Of a DNA stretch of 64,000 bases, positions 44,538 to 53,792 are shown one piece after another. The DNA is from Alopecurus myosuroides (taxonomy: Eukaryota; Streptophyta; Magnoliopsida; Poales; Poaceae). Within the stretch, counting starts at the first letter, position 1; each line of letters starts with the position of its first letter. The position numbers and the translations under genes were made by a program. Under the pieces are notes generated by a model that was not told where the DNA came from, searched no databases, and saw only the letters and a program-made list of their open reading frames with translations. The stretch is from NCBI GenBank assembly GCA_028641055.1, contig CM054057.1, forward strand, positions 574,926,610 through 574,990,609. Direction: 5' to 3'.

Positions 44538-45677
44538 TAATGCCTACGCACGCTTCTATTCTTGTAGACAATGTTGGGCCTCCAAGTGCAGAGGTTTGTA
44601 GAACAGCAGAAAGTTTCCCTTAAGTGGATCACCCAAGGTTTATCAAACTCAGGGAGGTAGAGGTCAAAGATATCCCTCTCAAGCAACCCTGCAATTAAGA
44701 TACAAGAAGTCTCATGTGTCCTCAACACACCCAATATACTTGTCAGGTATATAGGTGCACTAGTTCAGCAAAGAGATAGTGAAATGCGAGTAATATTGAT
44801 GGTTATAGGTAATAATAGCAATCTGAAATAAATATGGCAGCAAGAAAACATGTAGTAGAACAGGCGGAAAACGGTGTTTCAATGCTTGGAAACAAGGCCT
44901 AGGGATCCTACTTTCACTAGTGGACACTCTCAACAATGATCACATAATTGAATAACTAAATATCTTCTCTTCACTATGCTACTCTTAACCCTCTCCGGTT
45001 GGATAACAAACACTAATCATTGCGTAGGGCTGCAAAAAGCATTCCTTAAATTAAGCATTCCCATGTCTAGTTAACCCCACGCTGTCACTATAAGCATCCT
45101 AGAAGGTACTAGAAAAACACCACAATTCATAGAGGAGACACACACAATGTGCACACTGTCACCTTCACACCGTGGGACAAGGTGACTCCAAAGTTCATAT
45201 TAATAAAACACTTGAGTAGAAAAAGATGAAGAGTAACATCTTCTTATTCAACTAGATTACAAAGATCACGATCACATATAGATCACACCATGGGAGAGAG
45301 AGATGAACCACATAGATACAGTAGAGCCCTCAGCCTCGGGGGAGAACTACTCCCACCTCATCATAGGAGACAGCAACAGCGATGGAGATGGCGATGAAGT
45401 CGATGGAGATGGTTACGGGGGCACTTCGGGACTTCCTGGACCCTCCGGAACTTCTAAGACTTCTGGCTTTTGAATTTTCCAATTCCGAGAATATTTCCAG
45501 AACAACTTTTCTGAAACTAAAAACAACAGAAAATAGGGAACTGGCTCTATGGCATCTTGTCAATAGGTTAGTCACGAAAATCGATAAAAATGACATAAAG
45601 TGTAAGGAAACCATGTAGCAATTGGCATAATATCAACATGGAACATCAGAAATTATAGATACGTTGGAGACGTATCA
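44538..45677 (-). repeat. Element D 5' LTR, internally deleted
   Basis: This LTR is 1140 bp, collinear with 39296-40658 except for one missing block corresponding to about 40175-40409. That block in the 3' copy contains the TATA box and GC-rich leader. The terminal bases at 44538 are TAATG instead of TGATG. Confidence 0.85.
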
Positions 45678-45682
45678 CCTAC

Positions 45683-46654
45683 CTACATGTGGTATTTAAC
45701 CGCTACTCCAAAGTAAATTGCTCATGTGTTACCTTTAAAAGTTTCAAAATTACTCATGTGTTGTGCTCCTATTTTAGCTCATGAGGATGTAAATAGAGAA
45801 TCTTTATCTCACTTGTTCATTGGACTTTCACACCCTGGACTAGTGGCTTCATCCGCTTATCCAATGATAGAAGAGCTGGCGGCGGGTGCCCAGCTCCAAA
45901 TTAATAACAACAAATTATCTTCACTATTTTTGCCCCTGATTTATAGGTCAAAGCATAATTGTTTAAACAAAAGAGAAAGAGGGATGACCTTCTACCCAGA
46001 TGTGTACTTCTATGGGAGCCGCTCTTGTGAAGTCTAGTTGGCTTGTGACATACTGTATTTTCTGTTTACCATTTGTTAACATAAGCATACACCTCTCTAA
46101 AAACTTTTATACCTCTGTTTAATAAAATAAAAGCTCTAGCACATGAGTTGATCCATGCTTCCCTCTGCGAAGGGCCTTTCTTCTACTTTTTATGTTGAGT
46201 CTCCATCTTCTAACTTTATGCACAGTTGAGAGAGCATAGTTGTCATTCTGAGTTTTATGTGCATGATGTGTTATTGCTTGTAATCTAATTATTTGTTCTA
46301 ATCTTCCTCATGAACTTTGAAGGTGTCCTGGAATTTATGTTTTGCCCCACTCTTAAGGACTAGCGAAATATCACTTTGCCATGTTATCTCTGTGCTTGAA
46401 ACAAACGTATATCTTTCGTTGCATTATTATTCATGATCTTTTATTTGTGTTACTTCTCATGATACAAGGTGATTGCTATGCTTTATTGTTAAAATTCTAT
46501 TTATCATGCTAGTGTTGAACTTCTATGATCTCAGCTTACTTATGCTTTTATATTTCTAATGATCAAGTTTATGTTGGTAGCATGTCACCTAAGAAATTTT
46601 GTGTTTTTATAGTTTACCTACTCAAGGAAGAGTAGGAACAAAGCTTGGGGATGT
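45683..46654 (+). other. Element A 3' noncoding region, second part
   Basis: This is the continuation of 37683-39295 after element D. It ends with the purine tract AAGCTTGGGGATG directly before the 3' LTR. It is collinear with B's 8923-9980 in inverse orientation. Confidence 0.75.
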
Positions 46655-48262
46655 TGATACATCATAAACATATCCTTAATTTCTGATGTTCCCTGTTGTT
46701 TGCATGTTGTTTCCTACATGTTTTCTATACACTTTATGTCATTCTTATCGATTTTCCGGACTAACCTATTGACAAGATGCCACAGAGCCAGTTCCCTGTT
46801 TTCTGTTGTTTTTAGTTTGAGATAAATTGTTTTCTGGAAATATTCTCGGAATTGTAAAATTGGAAATCTGTAAGTCTTAGAATTCCCGAAGGTTCCACGG
46901 ACTCCCAAAGAGGCCCGGTGGGGGGACACACCATAGGGCGGCGCGCCCCCTGGCCGCGCCATGGGGTGGTGTGGGGCCCCTAGGCCTCCACCATATTTGC
47001 CCTTTCGCCTATTTATACCCCTCGATACGTCAAACCTAAAAATATACCGCTTCAACCCGAGAAACACCCGAGGCCGCCGTCATCATCATCCCGAGATCGG
47101 GAGGGTTATGGAGCTCTCCCCGGCACCCTGCCAGGAGGGAAATTCATCACCGGAGGGGTCTACACCACCATGCCCTCCTCCAAAGTGATGCGTGAGTAGT
47201 TCATCCCTGGACTACGGGTCCATAGCAGTAGCTAGATGCTTGTCTTCTCCACTTTGTACATCATGTTTAGATCTCGTGAGCTGCCCTACATGATCGAGAT
47301 CATCTTTATGTAATGCTACATGTTGTGTTTGCTAGGTTATGATGAATATTGAATGTTGTGTCTTCTGATTATCAATCTATCATGTTATATTCATGCATAT
47401 GTTATTTATGATCTTGCATGCTCTCCGTTATTACTAGATGCTCTGGCCAAGTAGATGCTAGTAAGTCCAAGAGGGAGTATTTGAGCTCGATAGTGGGTTC
47501 ATGCCTCCTTTGCATCTATGCTCGAGTGACAGAAATGTGACGAATGGAGGATGTGATCTTGCCATTAGGGAGAAAACAACGGTGTTTACTTATTTTACAT
47601 TGTTTACATTACACACTTTGTTTACTGCGATAATCTGTTGCTTTCAACTTGATACCCAACGTTTGTTTCGGATGATATTCGGAGGGTGGATTATTAGACA
47701 TAGATGCAGTTGGATGACGTTTATGTATATTTTTTGTAATGCCCACCTGAATCACATAGTAATCTTTATGTCTTGCATATGCACTACGGTGCAGCCTTCA
47801 TTTCTGTCAATTGCCCAGCTGTAATTTGTTCACCACACATGTTATTTATGTTTCACGGAGAGACACCACTAGTGAACTATGGACCCCGGTCCATTTTCTC
47901 ATAATGATAATACACACACTGCTTCTACTGTTTTCACACTGCTTCCACTGCTTTCATACTGTTCTCATACTATTTACCACACCATATGTTTAACCTCTTT
48001 GTGTTCAGCAAACCCGGTGAGATTGACAACCTCACAGCTTCGTTGGGGAAAAGTGATTTAATTGTGTTGTATAGGTTCCACGGTTCGGTTGAACTGGTAG
48101 TGCAGCCTGCCACCTTAGCTGCATCAACCTTTAGAGATTGCTTGTCCTCCTACTGGTCGATTCAACCTTGGTTTCTTTTCTGAGGGAAAACTTGCCGCTG
48201 CACTCTTCACAACCTTTCTCTTGGGGTTTACCAACGCCAGCCTCACGTCAAGGCCGCCATCA
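46655..48262 (+). repeat. Element A 3' LTR
   Basis: This LTR is 1608 bp, TGATACATCATAAACA to GGCCGCCATCA. Two CG-to-CA changes relative to the 5' LTR fall in the first 16 bases. Confidence 0.88.
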
Positions 48263-48267
48263 CCAGG

Positions 48268-48447
48268 CCACGTGTGAATTGTCTATGTTTGCTTCTGGAC
48301 TTGCCCTCCGCAATAGCTTGGACCCACCCTCGACTGTTCGAGCAGTCAGACAATCTAGACAGGTAATACATGTTCGGGAACTTTATATGCCTTTCTTTCC
48401 CATCGAAAGAGGTATGACTACCTTTGACTCTGCCATTGTAGAGCTCC
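48268..48447. other. Short unassigned host segment
   Basis: This lies between element A's TSD and the Harbinger TSD TAA. No coding or element signal is recognised. Confidence 0.3.
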
Positions 48448-48659
48448 TAAGAGTATCTCCAGCCGTTCGTCCTTCCAGGGACATTTTTCGGTAGAAAATA
48501 GCGTCGTTTGGGGCTAGCCGGTGGTATTTTCTCCCTGGGGGCGACGTTTTCTAGGCGCGAACCCAGGCGCCCGACCCCAACTGTTGGATTTTTTAACCAA
48601 ATTCAGCATAAATTCCTAGTTTCTGTCTAAATTCGTCACAATTTTGGCATACCTTCGGC

Positions 48660-48932
48660 TATACCTGGCCTTGGGCCGGGCGTAGAAAAGACCACGGCAA
48701 AAACTGAGGCCCAGGCCCTACCAAGGGGCCTACTTTTCAAGCCCAAGCTCGGCCCATCTATTCAAAACCACTTAGGGCCTAGAGCCGTGGGCCGGGCCTC
48801 TTCACTAAAATCACAATATGCCAAGCCCAGGCCCGTCCAGGCACTACCGATGGGCTCAAAACTCAGTCCCAAGCCCGGCCCATAGGGCCTAGGCCCTGGA
48901 TTTTAGGGCCGGCCCTAAGATGGCCAGGTATA
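48660..48932. mobile_element. hAT-type MITE (273 bp)
   Basis: Perfect 11-bp terminal inverted repeats TATACCTGGCC...GGCCAGGTATA are flanked by an 8-bp TSD CCTTCGGC at 48652-48659 and 48933-48940. An 8-bp TSD is the hAT hallmark. The inside is dense in GGGCCGGGCCT/AGGCCCGGCCC words in both orientations. It has no coding capacity. Confidence 0.88.
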
Positions 48933-49100
48933 CCTTCGGCATATATTCGGCGCTGCATGATATTAACCAAATTCGGCATGATTTAACCAAGACATAATTT
49001 TTATCACAAAGTTTGTCGCACAAATCAAAGAAAATCAAATATTTCAATGGAATAAGACCATAATTTAACAAGTTTTGAACACAAATTTAAACACATTAAA

Positions 49101-49186
49101 CTAGGTGTTTCCCTTGAGTCTCCACAAATGCTCCACCAGATCATGCTGCAAGTTTTGATGCACCTGGTGGTCTCGGATCTCCTTTC
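49101..49186 (-). pseudogene. Harbinger transposase, C-terminal end
   Basis: The minus-strand sense is EIRDHQVHQNLQHDLVEHLW, ending RLKGNT and a stop at 49103-49101. This is the usual tail of plant PIF/Harbinger transposases, where a Leu/His-rich helix closes the DDE_Tnp_4 protein. It is in phase with 61249-61171 once element G is removed (TSD CTTTC lies in the codons for the MRKEI stretch). Confidence 0.75.
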
Positions 49187-50606
49187 TGAAAGTAAAGTAT
49201 GGGCACCTAGAGGGGGGGTGAATAGGTGCTACGACCAATTTTAATTTTTCTTTAACAATTAGGCTTGACACAAAGGTAAATTCTCTAGATAATGCGACTA
49301 CGGTGAATTTACCTATATGACAAGGATAACAAAAAAACACAATGCAAGTAAGTAAAGGGAGTAAGGGAACGAGGTAACCAAAGTGAAACACATGGAGACA
49401 CGATGTAATCCCGAGTTCCTCCTTGTTAAGGGAGTACGTCTCGTTGGAGGGGTGTGAGCTCGCCATGAAGGCCTACTCAACGCCACAAAGGCCTCACCCA
49501 ATTCTCCGATGAACCCCGCCACAAAGGCCTAGTTCACCTTCCACTATTGATCCCCTTTGAGGCGGGAATCGAGTCCTTTACAAACAACTTGGGGCACACA
49601 CCCACAACCAAATTGGGGGCTCCCAACAATCCTTGAATCACCAACAAGTAGCAAGATGCCTAGGTTCTCCACAAGAGGAAACCCTAGGCTAGATCCCTCT
49701 AGCAAGAGAGGGGGAAATGAAGAACGAGTCGATGAAGATGTAGATCCGGGTCTTCTCCTCCAATCCTCCAAGAATCAACTAGTTTGGGTGGAGGGATTGG
49801 GAGAGATCTAACTTTGGAGGCCCAATAAATGCTTGACTTAAATGCTGGAGTGAGCAACCTCTTGGAGAAGAAGGGGATGGGGTATTTAGAGTCCCCTCCC
49901 TAAACTAGCCGTTTTGACCCTTTTCGTGCCTGGCGGTACTACCGCTGGAGCCAGCGGTACTACCGCCACCTGGGTATGCACGCGGTACTAGGGAGTCCCA
50001 GTCACAGGGCGCAGGCGATACTGCTGCTAAAGTACCGTGGTACTCCAGCAGCGGTACTACCGCGAGTGAACCCCGGTACTACCGCTCGCCACTCTCTTCG
50101 AAATAATTCGAAGTGGCTGGCAGTATTACTGGGTCACTACCGCTCTAGTACCATGCGATACAGAGAGCAAAACATAGCCAGCAGTCCAAGGGCCGGTAAT
50201 GAGGGCGGTACTACCACTTCCTGTAGGGAGCGGTACTACCGCTAGCCTGTAGCGGTACAACCGCTGAGCAAGGTTTTGCTCAAAATCAAAATGAGTACAG
50301 CGGTACTACCGAGCCACTACCGCTTCAGTACCGTGCGATACAGAGAGCATTTTTTTCTCCTGGCGGTACTTCTGGCGGTACTGGGCGCGGTACTACCGCT
50401 CGCTGTGCAGAGCGGTACTACCGCTGCCAAGCCCGGTACTACCGCTGGACCAAATCAATTTTGGTGGCAATGTCCCTGGAATTCTCTTCACCTTTTTGGT
50501 GTCTAGTTGATATAACCTGAAATACTTGATGCACTGTTAGAAGCTTAGTGGTGTTGTTATCAACTCCAAAACCTAAGAGAGATCAAAGATGCAAAATGCA
50601 CTTTCA
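49187..50606 (-). repeat. Element G 3' LTR
   Basis: This LTR is 1420 bp. It contains at least six exact GCGGTACTACCGC palindromes and several partial ones between 49933 and 50450. Relative to the 5' LTR it keeps an extra block of about 121 bp (50145-50265) bounded by ACCGCT words. Confidence 0.9.
49933..50450. repeat. Palindrome cluster GCGGTACTACCGC in the G LTR
   Basis: A 13-bp palindrome (GCGGTA-C-TACCGC) recurs at irregular spacing with many half sites. The same cluster, shortened, lies at about 60618-61015 in the other LTR, and TAGTA-centred versions lie at 52608-52685 and 53080-53275 inside the element. Confidence 0.8.
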
Positions 50607-50607
50607 A

Positions 50608-50622
50608 TCTCCCCCTTTTTGG
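50608..50622 (-). other. Polypurine tract of element G, with upstream copies
   Basis: The minus strand CCAAAAAGGGGGAGA lies directly before the 3' LTR. Related AGGGGGAG words occur at about 50742-50750, 50959-50968 and 53724-53732, matching the reported multiplication of PPT-like motifs in Sireviruses. Confidence 0.7.
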
Positions 50623-51018
50623 AGATTGATCACAACACAACTAAGAGAGGTACAAAGAATTTGGACGAGCACTTCGAGAGAGTGATACATAAGGAAAATT
50701 TTGGTTATGAGGCAAACTTTGTTCTCTTTTAGAAAGTGTGCTCCCCCTAACTCTTTGAAACCTAGAAAGGGTACAGTAGATATGATAATATGAATACTTT
50801 CTTAAAGAATAACGATAATAGCCATAAAACCAAACCCATAACATCAAATGGTTCAACCACACAAATTTAACACCAAATAGTTCAACACACAAGCACACGA
50901 CACAAAGTTTGACAAACGAACACAAACCCAAGAAAATGAATCGATCCTAATAGATCTCTCTCCCCCTTTGGCATCAAGGCACCAAAAAGGGAAGATGCGA
51001 TGCTAGCGTCCCTGGAGG

Positions 51019-52499
51019 TCACTCGTCGGAGCTAGAGGCACGATCCGGGCTGCCAAGATGACGCTCATCCTCCGAGTTCACATCTTCGACCTCCTCGTCA
51101 GTCTCACGACGAGTCCAAGGCTCGCGAGAAGTAGTGGCATCATCTAGAAGCTCTGCATCAAACCACACATTTCCTTGCTTGGACTTCCACTCCCTAGAAG
51201 TCATGATCATGTCCTCAGACCCAGCACGAACAGGCACCCCCAGATGGGAAAACATGTCATGTGTAAGCTGTCGCTCCTCCTTGCTACGGACATGAGCACG
51301 ATATGCCTTGTCCTCCATATCAATCTGGCGACAGAAGATCTTCTTCAAGGTAGAAGACATCCTCTTGCGAAAGCCTTCCTTCTGAGCTCTTCCCTCGATC
51401 TCAAAATCTGAGTCACTCGAGCCATCGGTGTCCGGACCAAGATCATCCGGACCAAGTAGAGGAGTGGCATGCTTCTTGAAACGAAGATCCTTGATGGCAT
51501 GAGTTTTCAGTTCCTGGTCATTATCCAGAAGAGCCTCAGCAAACTTGGCATTGCACCAAGTGGTGGAGATGAGCTTGTAGACCAAAGCAGTAAAGACTAG
51601 GACTCTCCTCCTCATAATGCAATTGTACATCTCATTCCAAAGAATGTCCATAATATCAAGCCTCAGGCCATCACCACGACGCCTGTGAGAGTACACCATC
51701 AAGTCAACGAGCGAACCATGGATTTGATCAAAGTTTCCCGCTCGAGGAGTCAAGTTGTTCCTAAAAATCCTGTGGAGAATATCATAGACAGGCAACAGAT
51801 GCTTGGAATGACCAACCACAGCACGTCCAGGAATGTAAAGATCATACATCTCAATGAGTGACATGGAATTCTCCGGATAAGGAAGCCTGAAGTAAGTGGT
51901 GTGAAAATCAGCATCTGGGGTCTCTCCAAAGTCCTGCAAGCCCAGAATAGTGGGAAACTGACTCCATGACGCAGAGAACTTCTGATCCTTTGTCACCCAA
52001 GTGATCTTCCTCTCATTAGTGTGGAAGTCGAGTGTGGCATAAAACTGGCCCACAAGATTCTCATCGTAGTCCTCGTTGAGCTCAATGAAATCCAGAGGCC
52101 CAAATTCTTCACACATCTCCAGGGCTTCACCAAAATAGTCCATCTTGGACCTCATATATGCAACATTGATCGAGAATTGAGTAACCACCTTATTCTTGTT
52201 AAGTGGGTACTCCTCATAGAAGACCCTCTCCTGAAACCGTGTCCAGAAACACACATTGGCTCGAGCTTCCCTGGGATGATTATAGGGATTGGTCCTCCTT
52301 TCCCTACGAAACTGCTCATCTGGCATATTAGCAATGGACTTATCACGAGCTGCCTTTGATTTCATGTTCATGGATCTCTGCCTCCTTGTTAGGTTTCCTT
52401 GTGGCATAACCTCGGGGTTTTCGTCTTCCTCGCGGTTCTAACGGACTCTCTTTGCCGCACGCTTGCGACCTCCACCCTTCGAACCACTAGCACCTTTTC
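51019..52499 (-). pseudogene. Extra (env-position) frame of element G, main exon
   Basis: The exon begins after a splice-acceptor-like TTTCCTAG at 52507-52500. The frame is open except for TAG at 52440-52438, after which 462 codons run from ATG 52407 to the stop at 51019. The upstream part is a basic stretch (GGGRKRAAKRVR). The main part contains KITWVTKDQKFSASWSQFPT, PDADFHTTYFRLPYP, LVDLMVYSHRRRGDG and MYNCIMRRRVLVFTALVYK, resembling the 'putative plant transposon protein' domain found as an extra ORF in plant retroelements. The tail is strongly acidic (DEEVEDVNSEDE). I see no signal peptide or transmembrane segment, so envelope function is not supported. It is the least damaged frame in G. 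Another reading is that the gene starts at 52407 and is intact. Confidence 0.65.
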
Positions 52500-52865
52500 C
52501 TAGGAAAGCAACAGGGGGATAGCACAAGATAAGAGAAAACTTCAATCAAAATGATCTGCGAGAGGGAATCAAACTAGAACTCCAAAATGTTTCAGTCTCC
52601 AGGAAGCGGTAGTACCGCTTGGGGGCCACGGTAGTACCGATGTTGCCAGCGGCTCCAGCCATAGCGGTAGTACCGCTGCTGGCGGATTCAACCATGGCGC
52701 CCAATCGAGACTACCGATTCCAACACAAGACGAGAACACGAGCAGTGTTAATATGATTTCCTCTACGTAGGGAACACAAAAAACTACCCCTAGACTAGGA
52801 GATCTCTAGACCCTAGGAATCTTCATCTCTCAAGATTTCTCTAGGGAGAGAGATAGGAAGGGTAC
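52500..52865 (-). other. Predicted intron of the G extra gene
   Basis: The donor GTACCC at 52865 lies ten bases into a short coding exon that starts at ATG 52875. The acceptor CTAG ends at 52500 after a pyrimidine-rich TTGCTTTCC. The exon phases agree across the junction. The GC-rich DNA at about 52876-53040 is leader-like. Confidence 0.5.
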
Positions 52866-52875
52866 CAGAGCTCAT
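52866..52875 (-). CDS. Predicted short first exon of the G extra gene
   Basis: The minus strand ATGAGCTCTG starts at 52875 after a GC-rich leader and ends at the donor at 52865. Without splicing the ATG gives only a 20-codon frame. The evidence is splice-site quality and phase only. Confidence 0.42.
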
Positions 52876-53221
52876 CGTCGAGGAGGAGGAGTTGGGAGTG
52901 GTCCCCGGGCGTTCTCCGGCGAGAGAGGAGCGTTCAAGGACCGGAGAGAGCCCTCCCCGGTGACCGGAGGACTTGGCGGCAGCGAGATCCGAAGTGAGGA
53001 GGAGATGAGGGATAGTGGGGGGTTATGAGGGTAACCCCCGTTTCGCAGATCTCTTTTATCCTCACGGATTTTTGCCGCAGAGGTAGTACCGCTACGCTCA
53101 GCGGTAGTACCGCCCACTGGAACTACCTGGGCCGAGAGGTAGTACCGCTGCTGAGTCTGTGCTGGGCACGAACTCCTGCAGCGGTAGTACCGCGTGTGTC
53201 CAACGGTAGTACCGTGCGCTG

Positions 53222-53273
53222 GGTACTACCGCCAGTTACGAGCGGTACACCGCTCGTAACTGGCGGTAGTACC
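53222..53273. repeat. Perfect 25-bp-arm hairpin in element G
   Basis: Arms 53222-53246 and 53249-53273 are exact reverse complements with a 2-bp centre. The arms contain the GGTAGTACCGC word and CAGTTACGAGCGGT. It lies between the pol end (53793) and the leader of the extra gene (about 53040), so it may act in its promoter, in termination, or in RNA folding. Confidence 0.85.
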
Positions 53274-53792
53274 GCTAGCCAAGTCTTCATTTCACCAAAG
53301 GATCAAAAAGATTGAAAATTTCAGAGAGAGAAATGTCTAAGGTGGAATTGTTTGGGCTTGGGATTAGAACACCAGCTGAGATGGTACTACACACTCCAAC
53401 TTTTGCAAAGAAACTCAAAAATCAAATAATGAAAAGAGGGAGTGTGATTCCCAAACCAACACCAACACCACAAAAAATTACAAACCAACACAGCGAAAAA
53501 CACCACAATGAAACCAAGACAAGAACGAACTCTTCAAGAGAAGAGGTTGGTGTCCTAAGCCACCATGTAAGAGATCATGGTATGTTACCGCGATGATATA
53601 TCTTGGGTACATTGCCAATTCTCGACATTGAAGCTCACAATTCAACATTAGAAAAAGAGACATAACAATGAGTATTTGCTTTGGGCATAATGGGGGAGGG
53701 AGAACCCAATGTGTTAGGATAACACTCCCCCTATGTCCATGCCTACACCTAAGATCAAACACGTTTCATCTATAGGGGTGTGTGCAAGATCC

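Larger units (their letters stand above)
39296..45677 (-). mobile_element. Element D: non-autonomous Athila-like element nested in A
   Basis: This is a minus-strand element with LTRs at 44538-45677 (5') and 39296-40658 (3'), and CCTAC duplicated at 39291-39295 and 45678-45682. A tRNA-Asp primer site lies at 44527-44510. The purine-rich minus-strand AACTAGGGATGCT precedes the 3' LTR. One Asp/Tyr-rich frame (43341-44362) is the only coding sequence. The 3' noncoding part shares stretches with A and B. The 5' LTR has lost the segment carrying the TATA box, so this copy is probably silent. Confidence 0.88.
33887..48262 (+). mobile_element. Element A: non-autonomous Athila-like LTR retrotransposon
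   Basis: LTRs lie at 33887-35453 and 46655-48262. The flanking 5-mers are CCGGG (33882-33886) and CCAGG (48263-48267), a TSD differing by one G-to-A change at a CpG. The internal region has a tRNA-Asp primer site, gag and a protease-like segment, then about 2.6 kb of noncoding DNA and a purine tract AAGCTTGGGGATG (46641-46653). RT, RNase H and integrase are absent. Element D (39296-45677) is nested in the 3' noncoding part. By eye the two LTRs differ at about 8 of the first 112 positions, so the insertion is old relative to element G. Confidence 0.88.
48451..49186 (-). mobile_element. PIF/Harbinger-type transposon, one end
   Basis: The terminal inverted repeat starts GAGTATCTCCAGCCG at 48451, with the TAA target trinucleotide at 48448-48450. 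The minus-strand transposase end (49186-49101) lies inward, and its upstream part is at 61171-61249 beyond element G. A hAT-type MITE is nested at 48660-48932. The other end is lost at the long LTR beginning 61250. Repeated words such as TTCGGCATA and TTAACCAAATTCGGCAT lie around 48595-48985. Confidence 0.7.

Noticed and set aside
49933..53275. Palindrome repeats as a CRISPR-like or satellite array
   Set aside because: Spacing is irregular, copies are in LTRs of a plant retroelement, and there is no regular repeat-spacer structure.
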